This document shows positions 8,302 through 17,090 of a DNA stretch of 32,010 nt, in pieces; the first letter of the stretch is position 1; each line of letters starts with the position of its first letter. A program made the position numbers and the translations under genes. The notes below the pieces were generated by a model. The model saw only the letters and a program-made list of their open reading frames with translations. It did not search any database and was not told the DNA's origin. Origin of the DNA: an uncultured Methanobrevibacter sp. (GTDB taxonomy: Archaea > Methanobacteriota > Methanobacteria > Methanobacteriales > Methanobacteriaceae); NCBI GenBank assembly GCA_900314605.1, contig OMVX01000021.1:1-32010 (forward strand), given 5' to 3'.

Positions 8302-9834
8302 CTATTTTTGTTTATTCTGTAATTCTAAAGCTGCTTTAGTAGCTTCTCTAGTGTATGGAACTGAAAATTCCTCTTCGATGTTTTGTCTATATCTAGAATT
8401 CATAGTACAGAATGGAATAATTCTACCATCTGGAACTACATAATGTATAATACATTTTTGTACCCTATCTTCATCAAAGTTATATGGATCCATAAAGTGC
8501 ATACATGCAATTAACATAGCATTTTTAGAGAATTCTCCTAAAGAATCATAATTTCTATCTTTAAATATTTCAAGTAAAATTTGAGAGAAATCTAAATGTT
8601 CTGGTTTTTTGTCCTTTTCAAGGAATTTATATAATTTAGTAGCTGCTTTAGCAGCAACTCTAGTTTTTGCACCAATTCTATATTCATTTAATTTATTTGC
8701 ACTTTCATCTAAGAATTCTAAGAAACCATCAACATTTAAAAAGTCAGAGATTGGAATATATTTGTTATTACCATCTTCATCTTTTTCACGATAAACATAA
8801 GTTGCACTACCACAGTGATGGTGACAGTTTAACATTACAGGATCTACTTCATAATCTAATGCATAGATAAATCTTGTAATAGGTTCAACTGAACTTGGTG
8901 GATAAAATGCATCTGTAGAAATTTGACCACTAGTTTGATATTCAACTAATTTTTGGAAATCTGGAATAGTAATTCTTTGAGATTCAACTAAATCTTTATC
9001 TATTCTTCCTGCAAAAGCAACCGGTTGGAAATTAACACCATAAATAATATCATCATTATCAAATGCAAAATCAATAATATCTCCAACTTGGTCATCATTT
9101 ATTCCCTTAACAAGTGTAGGTACAAGTACAATACCTAAATCTGCTTCTCTACATTTTTCAATTGCATTAAGTTTTTGTTGAAGTAAATCTTTACCTCTAT
9201 TGTTAATATATGGTTCTGGAGTTAAACCATCAAATTGAAGGTAAACGGTATTTAATCCTGCATCCTTTAATTCTTTAGCATAACCTTCTTTTCTACCTAA
9301 TCTTAAACCATTAGTTGCAACTTGAACATGAGTAAAACCTAATTCTTTTGCCAGTTTAATGATTTGTGGAAAATCATTTCTTACTGTAGGTTCTCCACCT
9401 GCAAATTGTATAGCAGGAGTAGGAATAGGTTTAACATCCCTTAAAGTTTGAAGCATACCTCTAATCTCTTCAAATGTAGGTTCATATAATCTTTTACTTG
9501 TTGCTGCATTAGCAAAACAAACAGGACATTGGAGATTACATCTATTAGTAACATCAAGTAAACCTAAAACAGTAGCTGTCTGGTGCTGTTCACATAAACC
9601 ACAGTTATCTGGACATCCTACATCTTTAGAAATCTGAGGATTATCAATATAAGTATCTGAAGAAGGATATTGGACCATTCTATGATAAGCTTCTGCATCA
9701 CTCCAATAAGTGTTAACAAATTCCCCATGTTCCGGACAAGTTTTTTTAATCATTATTTTCCCGTTTTCTTCATAAACTTCTGCATCTAAGGGTTTAAAAC
9801 ATTCGGGACATAGACTTCTAGTTTTTTTAATCAA
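8302..9834 (-). CDS. tes: Tetraether lipid synthase (radical SAM)
   Basis: This 510-residue radical SAM protein matches the Tes family (M. jannaschii MJ0619, M. acetivorans MA_1486), which joins the ends of two archaeol chains to make glycerol dialkyl glycerol tetraethers. Visible features in order are a rubredoxin-like N-terminal metal site (C9, C12, C33 in LCPEC...KTCPEHG), an auxiliary cysteine set (C74, C78, C81 in GCPDNCGLC), the radical SAM motif C99-x3-C103-x2-C106 (CNLQCPVC), the AGGEPT SAM-binding segment, and late cysteines in CHHHCG, CMHFMD, KCIIHY and PFCTM that fit additional [4Fe-4S] clusters. Length is normal. The start is TTG 9834, with AGGTGATTAT immediately upstream. An older annotation of this family as a pterin methylase is superseded. 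It is divergent from carS, another ether-lipid gene. Confidence 0.88.
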   Translation of the reverse strand: MIKKTRSLCPECFKPLDAEVYEENGKIMIKKTCPEHGEFVNTYWSDAEAYHRMVQYPSSDTYIDNPQISKDVGCPDNCGLCEQHQTATVLGLLDVTNRCNLQCPVCFANAATSKRLYEPTFEEIRGMLQTLRDVKPIPTPAIQFAGGEPTVRNDFPQIIKLAKELGFTHVQVATNGLRLGRKEGYAKELKDAGLNTVYLQFDGLTPEPYINNRGKDLLQQKLNAIEKCREADLGIVLVPTLVKGINDDQVGDIIDFAFDNDDIIYGVNFQPVAFAGRIDKDLVESQRITIPDFQKLVEYQTSGQISTDAFYPPSSVEPITRFIYALDYEVDPVMLNCHHHCGSATYVYREKDEDGNNKYIPISDFLNVDGFLEFLDESANKLNEYRIGAKTRVAAKAATKLYKFLEKDKKPEHLDFSQILLEIFKDRNYDSLGEFSKNAMLIACMHFMDPYNFDEDRVQKCIIHYVVPDGRIIPFCTMNSRYRQNIEEEFSVPYTREATKAALELQNKQK

Positions 9835-9844
9835 ATAATCACCT
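9835..9844 (-). promoter_or_regulatory. Shine-Dalgarno site for the tes TTG start
   Basis: On the minus strand AGGTGATTAT directly precedes TTG 9834. The same twelve bases, GGTGATTATTTG, occur at the start of the zinc-ribbon gene at 6155. Confidence 0.8.
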
Positions 9845-10612
9845 AATAAACAATTATAATAATTATGGATAAATAATCTTAAATTACTGATTATAATTAA
9901 TAATAACTATTAATTAATATTTAAAATTATTAAATATTAAATCTTAAAATGAAAAATAAATTAAATTTTTACCTAATTTCAATAATAATCACTTAAAATA
10001 AATGTAATTAAGTTATAACTAATTTTAATAATAAAAGGAATATTAAAACTTTAAATAACTAATTCATTTATTAGTTAAATAAAAATCATTGAAAAAATAT
10101 TTAATAAAATAATATTAAATAAATCTAATAATAAATTATTATAATTAATATTATTTAAATATATTTAAAAATTGAAATAATTTAAACAGGATATATAAAA
10201 CTTAAAAGAGTTAAAAGATTAAAAACGATTATAAAGTTAAACAAATTGTTAATAGAATAAAATTTGATTAAATTAATAAAATAAATTTATTAAAATAGTT
10301 TTAAAATATACCAAAAGAACCATTAAAATAAAATATGATAAAAAAAGAGAAAATTTAATTTTTCATAAAAAAAAGATTAGTATTTAGAATATAAGAATAT
10401 TCATATATAAAAAAAGTGAGAAGAACATATAGAAACTAAAATTTTATATAGAATATACATATATAATTAAAAAAATATTTAATATTGAATTAAATATGTT
10501 GAAATTGTTTAATGTATTTTACTAAAACCTATTCATGACTCTTCGTGAAAAAAATAATCATTACTAGAAAAATATATTAAGTATAATTATAAAATTATTA
10601 TATAATATTAAT
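9845..10612. other. Long A/T-rich divergent spacer between tes and carS
   Basis: About 770 bases with no convincing coding frame or RNA gene. It should hold divergent promoters for tes and carS. I note a 16-base near-perfect direct repeat (GAATATTCATATATAA at 10395 and GAATATACATATATAA at 10451, one mismatch) and a small hairpin at 10532-10549. A TATA-like element (TTATATAA at about 10599) is close to the carS ATG. Confidence 0.5.
10532..10549 (+). promoter_or_regulatory. Small hairpin upstream of carS
   Basis: TTCATGA-CTCT-TCGTGAA can fold into a seven-pair stem (one G-U) with a four-base loop. It has more G and C than anything else in the spacer and lies about 60 bases before carS. Function unknown; it could also be an operator-like DNA site. 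Confidence 0.3.
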
Positions 10613-11191
10613 ATGGGGAAAACAATGACTATTGATTTTAATGGTATATTTAATCTATGTATAGTAGGTCTCTATTTTTTACAACCTGCATATTTATCAA
10701 ATTCTAGTGCTGTTATTTTTGGAGGAGGAACACCATTAGATTTTGGTTATAAAACAAAAAGTGGTAAAGATTTGATAGGTAAAGGCTGTACATGGAGAGG
10801 CTTAATCGTTGGAACAATAATTGGTGGAATTACTGGTTTAATTCAGGGAATTATTACCCCTTCAATCGTTGGATACTTTGGAGGTTCTCTTCCTTTAATA
10901 GATTATGGTGGAGCTATAAACGGTTTAATTATTGGATTACTTCTTGGTTGTGGTGCATTACTTGGTGATGCAGTAGGTAGCTTTATTAAAAGAAGATTAA
11001 ACGTTAAACAAGGAAAACCTGCACCTATACTTGATCAAATAGACTTTGCTATTGGATCTTTACTATTATCCTCAATAATGATTAAACTTGATTTAAAGGT
11101 AATTATTACAATTTTGATTTTAAGTATAATCTTACATGTTTTAACTAATATAACGGCTTATTTAGTTGGAATTAAAGATGTATGGTATTAA
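10613..11191 (+). CDS. carS: CDP-archaeol synthase
   Basis: This 192-residue membrane protein matches CarS, CDP-2,3-bis-(O-geranylgeranyl)-sn-glycerol synthase (DUF46), which activates unsaturated archaetidic acid with CTP before polar head groups are added. The family signature is clear: LQPAYLSNSSAVIFGGGTPLDFG at residues 24-46, then DLIGKGCTWRGLIVGT, GLLLGCGALLGDAVGSFIKRR and KQGKPAPILDQIDFAIG. Five or so membrane helices are expected. The start could be ATG 10613 (TATA-like sequence just upstream, so perhaps leaderless) or ATG 10625, which has GGGG nine bases before it; the second trims four residues. It is transcribed away from tes, so two steps of ether-lipid synthesis share one intergenic region. 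Confidence 0.93.
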   Translation: MGKTMTIDFNGIFNLCIVGLYFLQPAYLSNSSAVIFGGGTPLDFGYKTKSGKDLIGKGCTWRGLIVGTIIGGITGLIQGIITPSIVGYFGGSLPLIDYGGAINGLIIGLLLGCGALLGDAVGSFIKRRLNVKQGKPAPILDQIDFAIGSLLLSSIMIKLDLKVIITILILSIILHVLTNITAYLVGIKDVWY

Positions 11192-11290
11192 AATATTATC
11201 TAAATACTTTTAACTAAATTAATATAATTTAGTTAAATTTACTAATGAATATTAAACTAATTTTAATAAAATTAATTAAAAAGAATGAAA

Positions 11291-12334
11291 TTAAGAATTT
11301 CTGAAAAACTCTTCTGTAAGTATAGCAGTTCCAACTGCAGGTGCTACAACACATTGTTCATTTGTTAAAAATTCATCCATAGATCTTACATTTAAACCTA
11401 AAGATTCTGCAGCAGGTCTATCAATAATATCTTTTCCAAGTCCAGTTACTACAATAGTATTAATATTTTCTCTTTTAGAAACCTCATCAATAGCCTCAGC
11501 AACCTGTTTTACTTGTGCTTGATGAATATTTTCAGATAACTCTTCAATATCATCCATAGTTAACATTTCTAAATCAGCACATAAAACTCTTGCAATACGT
11601 CTTGCACATTCAATTTTAGATTTACCTGCACCATCATTAGTATTACATACATAATCCTCTTCTGTAATTAAACCTAAAACCATATAAATATCAGCAGTTT
11701 CTGCAAACAACTCAGAACCTACCCTGTAATATTTAGTTTCATTATCTTTTTCAAGAGGTATTTTATCTAAAAATGCACAGAGATTAGTTCTTAAAGTTCC
11801 TGTATATACAAGTTCTCCAGTAGCTAATCTTTCCATATCAGAACGACCTTGAGCACATTCATGACCATTTTTAACAGGAATAATATCAGTGGTAGTGCTC
11901 CCTGTATCTACAAATATACAGTCACTTGCAATTTTACTTGCTATTGAAGCAGTGGCAATCCAATTTGCTGCAGCTGCTTTTAAAGGATCCTTTTTAATAT
12001 CTTCTGTTGATTTAACACCATCAAGTGTTATAAATGCAAGAGGTATATTAAAAACTTCATTGGATTTTCTAACAACATCTAAAACTCCTTCTGTTTTTGT
12101 CTTATATGCATCTACAAGTTCTGCAGTCATAGATATTCCTACACCATCTAACTCATCAAGAGGACATATATTTTCGATAAGTTCTATTAAGACGTCCTGT
12201 AATGTATCATTTTCACACCACATTGGTAAAAATGCAAAATCGGTTTGTATATTTTCTATATTTCCTTCATTATCAAAATCAATAATAGCTAAATCGGTGT
12301 TTGCTCCACCTATATCAAATCCTGCTATTTTCAT
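11291..12334 (-). CDS. mfnF: Methanofuran synthesis protein MfnF-like (H4MPT-linked C1 pathway family)
   Basis: This 347-residue protein has the actin-like/hydantoinase A-type fold of the TIGR03123 family: GFDIGGANTDLAIIDFD at residues 5-21 and VDTGSTTTDIIPV at 142-154 are the two phosphate-binding loops. In methanogens this family includes MfnF, which joins the furan-methylamine unit to gamma-glutamyltyramine in methanofuran biosynthesis, the cofactor carrying the formyl group in CO2 reduction. The ATG at 12334 is preceded by AGAGGTTAA. It lies 167 bases downstream of mfnD on the same strand, which supports the pathway. The family call is firm; the precise step rests on knowledge of the family. 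Confidence 0.83.
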   Translation of the reverse strand: MKIAGFDIGGANTDLAIIDFDNEGNIENIQTDFAFLPMWCENDTLQDVLIELIENICPLDELDGVGISMTAELVDAYKTKTEGVLDVVRKSNEVFNIPLAFITLDGVKSTEDIKKDPLKAAAANWIATASIASKIASDCIFVDTGSTTTDIIPVKNGHECAQGRSDMERLATGELVYTGTLRTNLCAFLDKIPLEKDNETKYYRVGSELFAETADIYMVLGLITEEDYVCNTNDGAGKSKIECARRIARVLCADLEMLTMDDIEELSENIHQAQVKQVAEAIDEVSKRENINTIVVTGLGKDIIDRPAAESLGLNVRSMDEFLTNEQCVVAPAVGTAILTEEFFRNS

Positions 12335-12501
12335 ATGTTAACCTCTAATAATTTTTAATATATTTATCTGTATTTTTAATTTTAAAATATTTTATGAATT
12401 TTAAAGACAAATAAATATTAGTGAATAAGTAAAATAATTATTATTGATAATTGAAATAATTATGAAATCTAAATAAAAATAAATTATTAATTTAAAAATT
12501 C

Positions 12502-13659
12502 TTAATTATCAGTTGAAATAATTTTTAAAACACCATTATCTTTAATGAATTTTACACCATTTTTAAATGAAAGGTGGTCAATATCATCTATAGATATTTT
12601 ACCATCAATTAAATCTAAAATAGTCTTAGCAATATTTATATTTAAAACTTCTCTAAGACCTACATATGGAGTTGTAAATCTTGAATTTATCTCAATTATA
12701 TAGACTTCATAGTCACCATCATTTTCAACTAGAATTAAATCTACACCAACAAAACCTTTAATACCTTCAATACTTTTAACAGCCTTAACCGCCTTATCAA
12801 AAATCATATCCTTTGCAGGATGCCTGTAAGGTAGCTGGCCTCCAAGGTATTGTTGAAAATCATCAGTTATATGAACGAATTGTTTGTTTAAACTTAAAGC
12901 AATAGCATTATCACCATCACTTATTAAACTTACACTTAATACTTCTCCTTCAATATATTCCTGTATAAGTATTTCACTACCATCATCAAAAATATTTTCT
13001 AAATCATCAACATCTTCTTTTGATTTAATTATTTTAATATTTTCACAGTCTACACCATTAACAGGTTTAGCAATATATTTTTTTTCAATATTTAAACTGT
13101 CAAATAGCTCATCACTATAACCATATTCAAAATCACTCTCTTTCATATTATTAGCTTTAAGATTAAATAAGATTGGTTTTTTCCAATATATATCTGAGTC
13201 TAGAGTTATCTTAAATGTAAATGGTTGTGTAATCTGACTTTTTAAGGTATGAAACATTTCAAACTTATCAGAACATACTTCACATGCATGTGCATTAGAA
13301 TTATAAATTTTAATATTTGACTCTTCTAAAAATCTGGTAATTCCATATAATGCATCATCCTCTTCTGAGGCAATGAAAATAGTTCTATTGAATTTAGATG
13401 CATCTTTTAGAAGAAAATCTTCAAAATCAAAATCATCATTTAGTAAAATAATATTAATAGTATTATCTAAATCTTTAGCAATATACTGGTATTTTTCATT
13501 TAAAAGAAGATAAACATCTTCCTCTTTTAAATCTTCTACAAGAGCTAAAATTAAACTTTCTGCTTCAGATGAAATACATAACTCATCTAAACCAGAGGCT
13601 GTATAATATTCAAAAACAAGTATTGAATCATCTGTAATAGAATTTAAATCATAAGACAT
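12502..13659 (-). CDS. mfnD: Tyramine-L-glutamate ligase (ATP-grasp)
   Basis: This 385-residue protein has an N-terminal pre-ATP-grasp region of about 140 residues and a C-terminal ATP-grasp domain with the features IQEYIEGEVLSVSLI (about 232-246), GQLPYRHPAKD, and FVGVDLILVENDGDYEVYIIEINSRFTTPYVGL (Mg2+-binding Glu and Asn in EINSR). It matches MfnD (MJ0815 family), which ligates glutamate to tyramine, an early step of methanofuran synthesis. It lies upstream of the mfnF-like gene on the same strand. The ATG at 13659 has only a weak GCTGAT-type Shine-Dalgarno sequence. Other ATP-grasp amide ligases are possible but less likely in this context. Confidence 0.85.
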   Translation of the reverse strand: MSYDLNSITDDSILVFEYYTASGLDELCISSEAESLILALVEDLKEEDVYLLLNEKYQYIAKDLDNTINIILLNDDFDFEDFLLKDASKFNRTIFIASEEDDALYGITRFLEESNIKIYNSNAHACEVCSDKFEMFHTLKSQITQPFTFKITLDSDIYWKKPILFNLKANNMKESDFEYGYSDELFDSLNIEKKYIAKPVNGVDCENIKIIKSKEDVDDLENIFDDGSEILIQEYIEGEVLSVSLISDGDNAIALSLNKQFVHITDDFQQYLGGQLPYRHPAKDMIFDKAVKAVKSIEGIKGFVGVDLILVENDGDYEVYIIEINSRFTTPYVGLREVLNINIAKTILDLIDGKISIDDIDHLSFKNGVKFIKDNGVLKIISTDN

Positions 13660-13712
13660 AATATCAGCTAATTTTATATAAAATATAATGATTAAGGAAT
13701 AAATTAAAGAGT

Positions 13713-13870
13713 AAATTAAATTAAATAAATTAAAATAAAAATTAAATTAAATAATTTAAGAATTAATTAAATAATGAAATTAAATTAAATAATCTATAAA
13801 ATTAAATTAAATAAGCTAAGAAATTAATTAAATAAATTATTATATTTTAATAAATTAAATAAAATAATTA
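13713..13870. repeat. Degenerate A/T repeat array between wecB and mfnD
   Basis: The spacer carries at least six imperfect copies of an element containing AATTAAATAA, at intervals of about 18-26 bases (cores near 13721, 13747, 13767, 13785, 13807 and 13828). All copies consist almost solely of A and T. It may be simple-sequence drift in a low-complexity spacer, or a cluster of protein-binding sites upstream of wecB. Confidence 0.4.
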
Positions 13871-13889
13871 ATTTAAATTAACAAATAAG

Positions 13890-15209
13890 TTATTTAATAG
13901 AATAATCATTGTAAAGTACAGTAGAATCTTTAATATTTAAATCCTCTACTGGAAATACCATTTTATCATCTTTATATACAAGTCTAACAGTTGTATTATA
14001 TTTTTTCTCAAAGTCAGATACTGTAATATCTTCATCTATATTATGCATTTTAACATTAAATCTGGTCATAATATTATCAGGAGAACTTATTGATAAATCA
14101 CCATTATTATAAGATTGTTCTATAATATCCAATATTTGAACTGCAGAATTACCATCACCATAAGGATTTTTAGCATTCTTCATATTATTATAAAATTCTT
14201 CATTATTAAGGATTTTATTAGCAGTTTCAAGAATATAATCTTTATCTGAACCAACAAGAATATTACCTCCTGCTGTAACAGTTTCAGGTCTTTCAGTATT
14301 ATACCTTAAAGTTAATGCAGGAACATTTAAGGTAATAGCCTCTTCCTGAAGACCACCAGAATCAGTTAAAATAATAATAGATTTTGAAATTAAAACTAAA
14401 AAATCAAGATAGCCTATAGGCTTAGTAATATGAATATGTGGAAGGGATTCAAATTTCTTATATAATCCGAAATTTTCAAGAGTTTTTTTAGTTCTAGGAT
14501 GAATAGGGAAAATAATATTAAAATCTTTAAGTTCCATTAAAGCCCCAATAATACTTTGAAGTCTTTGTTTATCATCAACATTCTCAGCCCTATGCATAGT
14601 AAAAGTAATAATATTATTAAGATTATCCAAATTTAAATCATCAATAATAGTACTAGAATTTTCTGCAATTTTTAAATTTCTAAAACAAGTATCAACAACA
14701 GAATTACCAGTTATAAATATATCCTTTGGAAGATATCCTTCAAGAGCTAAATTAATAGCAGATTCTTCTGTTGGAACAAAATATAGGTGACTACAACAAT
14801 CTGCACCCATACGGTTAATCTCCTCAGGCATAGAAACATCAAATGATCTAAGTCCTGCTTCTACATGACCTACAGGAATATGTAATTTTTGAGCAACAAG
14901 AGCACCTGCAAGAACAGCATTAGTATCTCCTTGAACAAGAACAATATCAGGTTTTTCACTGATTAAAACATCTTCAATACCATCCATCATAAGAGCTGTC
15001 TGTTTACCATGAGAACCTGAACCTACATGAATATTATAATTAGGTTTAGGAAGTTCTAAATCCAAAAAGAAATTATCACTCATTTCTTTATCATAATGTT
15101 GGCCTGTATGTATTAAAAGTAACTCATGAGACCTTCTATTAATTTCATCAATAACCGGAGCCATCTTTATAATCTCAGGCCGAGTCCCTAGTATGACACA
15201 AATCTTCAT
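13890..15209 (-). CDS. wecB: UDP-N-acetylglucosamine 2-epimerase with C-terminal extension
   Basis: This 439-residue protein is a non-hydrolysing UDP-GlcNAc 2-epimerase producing UDP-ManNAc for surface glycans. Family motifs are complete: [15 protein letters not shown] at the N-terminus, [56 protein letters not shown] and [14 protein letters not shown] 15209 is a better start than the TTG three codons upstream, because that TTG lies inside the AGGTTGAT Shine-Dalgarno site. Typical WecB ends near residue 370; about 65 more residues follow here (from [10 protein letters not shown] to the end). Their strand-helix-strand pattern ([20 protein letters not shown], then [15 protein letters not shown]) resembles a small ligand-binding domain such as TrkA-C. 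That resemblance is inference. Confidence 0.93.
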   Translation of the reverse strand: MKICVILGTRPEIIKMAPVIDEINRRSHELLLIHTGQHYDKEMSDNFFLDLELPKPNYNIHVGSGSHGKQTALMMDGIEDVLISEKPDIVLVQGDTNAVLAGALVAQKLHIPVGHVEAGLRSFDVSMPEEINRMGADCCSHLYFVPTEESAINLALEGYLPKDIFITGNSVVDTCFRNLKIAENSSTIIDDLNLDNLNNIITFTMHRAENVDDKQRLQSIIGALMELKDFNIIFPIHPRTKKTLENFGLYKKFESLPHIHITKPIGYLDFLVLISKSIIILTDSGGLQEEAITLNVPALTLRYNTERPETVTAGGNILVGSDKDYILETANKILNNEEFYNNMKNAKNPYGDGNSAVQILDIIEQSYNNGDLSISSPDNIMTRFNVKMHNIDEDITVSDFEKKYNTTVRLVYKDDKMVFPVEDLNIKDSTVLYNDYSIK

Positions 15210-15440
15210 TATTATCAACCTTAAAAGCTAAATTAATTTATAGAATAAATAATATTTATTAAATAAATATATTACAGATTATATAATATAAGTTTTAGTT
15301 AAAATTTAAAAATTTAATATAAACTGTTTATTATAAAATAGCTGCTTTAATATTAAACAAAATATTTTTCTAAAAAAAAAGATTTAAAACTAATATATTT
15401 TAAAGCGTTTTAGAAATTAATAAGATTAAAATTTCATATA

Positions 15441-15701
15441 CTATGGGAAAATCATAATAGCATTTCTAGGACATTTATCCGCGCAACGGTAACATTTAAT
15501 ACATTTACTCGGGAAATAATACCATTTGTTATTGTTTTGATCTACACGTATAGCTCCTGTAGGGCATACTTTTTCACAATTTTTACATGAATTACATTTT
15601 TTACCATTGGCTCTAACTTCCCCATTTATCTTAACAACTCTTGTTAAAGATTTAAATAAAGATAGGCCACTATTTCCTCCAAATCCATGTCTTCCTCTCA
15701 T
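15441..15701 (-). CDS. 2[4Fe-4S] ferredoxin
   Basis: This 86-residue protein has a Gly/Arg-rich N-terminal tail (MRGRHGFGG...) and two regular cluster motifs, CNSCKNCEKVCP and CIKCYRCADKCP, each CxxCxxCxxxCP. It is a low-potential electron carrier of the kind associated with hydrogenases and other methanogen oxidoreductases. The ATG at 15701 is preceded by AAAGG. It stands alone between truA and wecB, so the partner enzyme is unknown. Confidence 0.88.
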   Translation of the reverse strand: MRGRHGFGGNSGLSLFKSLTRVVKINGEVRANGKKCNSCKNCEKVCPTGAIRVDQNNNKWYYFPSKCIKCYRCADKCPRNAIMIFP

Positions 15702-15820
15702 AAAAAAAACCTTTAATTTATTATATCTTAAAAAACAATCATTTTAATTTATATAATTATATAATTATCTGAATATATATAAATTTTCTTTTAAGCTTCT
15801 GAATTTGTAAAAATATGATT

Positions 15821-16711
15821 TTAAAAACTATTTAAAATTGATTCAATAATAGCATATGATTTTTGATGATAAACCAACTGACTTGCCAGATATCTTTTGA
15901 ATTTTTCAACAGCATAATCATCATAGGTAAATTTAATATTATCATAAACAGTATCCATCAATATAAGATTTTCACCATTTAAAACTCTTATATGTTCACG
16001 TGGTTTGTTTTCATCGGGATTTAATAAATTATTAACATCTTCTAAGTTTAACTTACCCTCTGAATATTCAAGAAATACCCTCATCATTTTACGGATCATA
16101 TTCCATAAAAAACTTTCCCCATAAACATCAACAAAAATAGGAGAATAATTATCATTTAAATTAGGATATTCCTGGTTAAAATCAAAATCATTAGTAATAT
16201 AGGCATTATTTAATCTTTCATCTGGTTGAATTTTAGGTACGCTTATATTAATCTTATTAATTGTTCTTACAGTAGTTTTCTGATATCTTTTAGTAAAGTT
16301 TGTAAAATTATGAGTACCTATAAAGAGTTGGGCGACCTGATTTAACTTATCTATATCCAGATTGTTGTTAAATAAAATATACCTGTACCACCGCTCTTTA
16401 GCATATCTTGGTTTAAATCCAAATCTTACTGGTGCTTCAGCTAGAAACTGGACATCATCAGGTAATTGACTATTAATTTTATTTATATGGATTTCTTCTT
16501 CACTTTGAAAACTTATTACATTTCCAAGACTGCTAACACCTGCATCTGTTCTACCTGCAATCCTAAAACGGCCATTTTCTAAACTATCCATATATCCTAT
16601 ATCAATTAAAGTATCTATTATTTCACCTTCTACTGTTCTAAGATGTGGTTGTCTTTGAAACCCATAAAAATTAGAACCAATATAACCTACTTTAAATGCC
16701 CTTCTTTTCAT
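15821..16711 (-). CDS. truA: tRNA pseudouridine(38-40) synthase
   Basis: This 296-residue protein matches TruA, which converts uridine to pseudouridine in the tRNA anticodon arm. The catalytic aspartate is D56 in AGRTDAGVSSLGNVISF, and the conserved YIGSNFYGFQRQP (10-22), RYILFN and ESFLWNMIRKMMR segments are present. Length is usual for archaeal members. The ATG at 16711 follows GTGATAAT, a good Shine-Dalgarno match. Confidence 0.95.
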   Translation of the reverse strand: MKRRAFKVGYIGSNFYGFQRQPHLRTVEGEIIDTLIDIGYMDSLENGRFRIAGRTDAGVSSLGNVISFQSEEEIHINKINSQLPDDVQFLAEAPVRFGFKPRYAKERWYRYILFNNNLDIDKLNQVAQLFIGTHNFTNFTKRYQKTTVRTINKINISVPKIQPDERLNNAYITNDFDFNQEYPNLNDNYSPIFVDVYGESFLWNMIRKMMRVFLEYSEGKLNLEDVNNLLNPDENKPREHIRVLNGENLILMDTVYDNIKFTYDDYAVEKFKRYLASQLVYHQKSYAIIESILNSF

Positions 16712-17090
16712 ATTATCACACTAATATATTAATTCTAATATTAAATAATTTTCTAATATAATAAATATTCAAATATTAAATAATTATTCAATGTTAAAAA
16801 TTTATTCTAATATAAATTTAATATTCTAAATAAATTTAAAAAATGTTCTAATAGCTTAAAATAGAAATAGCTTAAAATAGTAATAACTTAAAATAGGAAA
16901 GATACTATTGTTATAAAAAATATTTATTAAATATTCCGTTAAAATATTGTTAATATTTAATCAAATTAGGATAATATATTAAAATAAAATCATTATTACT
17001 TTTTAAAATATAAAAATAATATAATATTAAAGTATTATATATTCAAAAAATATGATTAAGAATTAATTTTAAAATTAAATAGGTGTTTTA
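16712..17090. other. A/T-rich divergent spacer between truA and hisA
   Basis: About 380 bases without a gene, holding the divergent promoters of truA and hisA. It contains the 16-base triple repeat listed separately and repeated TTCTAATAT-like segments near truA (16732-16830). I see no RNA gene. Confidence 0.5.
16852..16896. repeat. Three tandem 16-base repeats upstream of hisA
   Basis: TAGCTTAAAATAG occurs at 16852 and 16868, and TAACTTAAAATAG at 16884, each separated by three bases, giving an exact 16-base period. The array lies about 195 bases before the hisA ATG and about 140 bases upstream of truA. It could be a run of binding sites or a simple tandem duplication. Confidence 0.75.

Noticed and set aside
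11889-12341. Plus-strand frame of 150 codons opposite the mfnF-like gene
   Set aside because: Ser/Ile-rich complement of a conserved coding region with no ribosome-binding site or family match.
16852-16896. CRISPR-like array
   Set aside because: Repeats are 13 bases with 3-base spacers, no cas genes are present, and spacers are not unique sequences of normal length.
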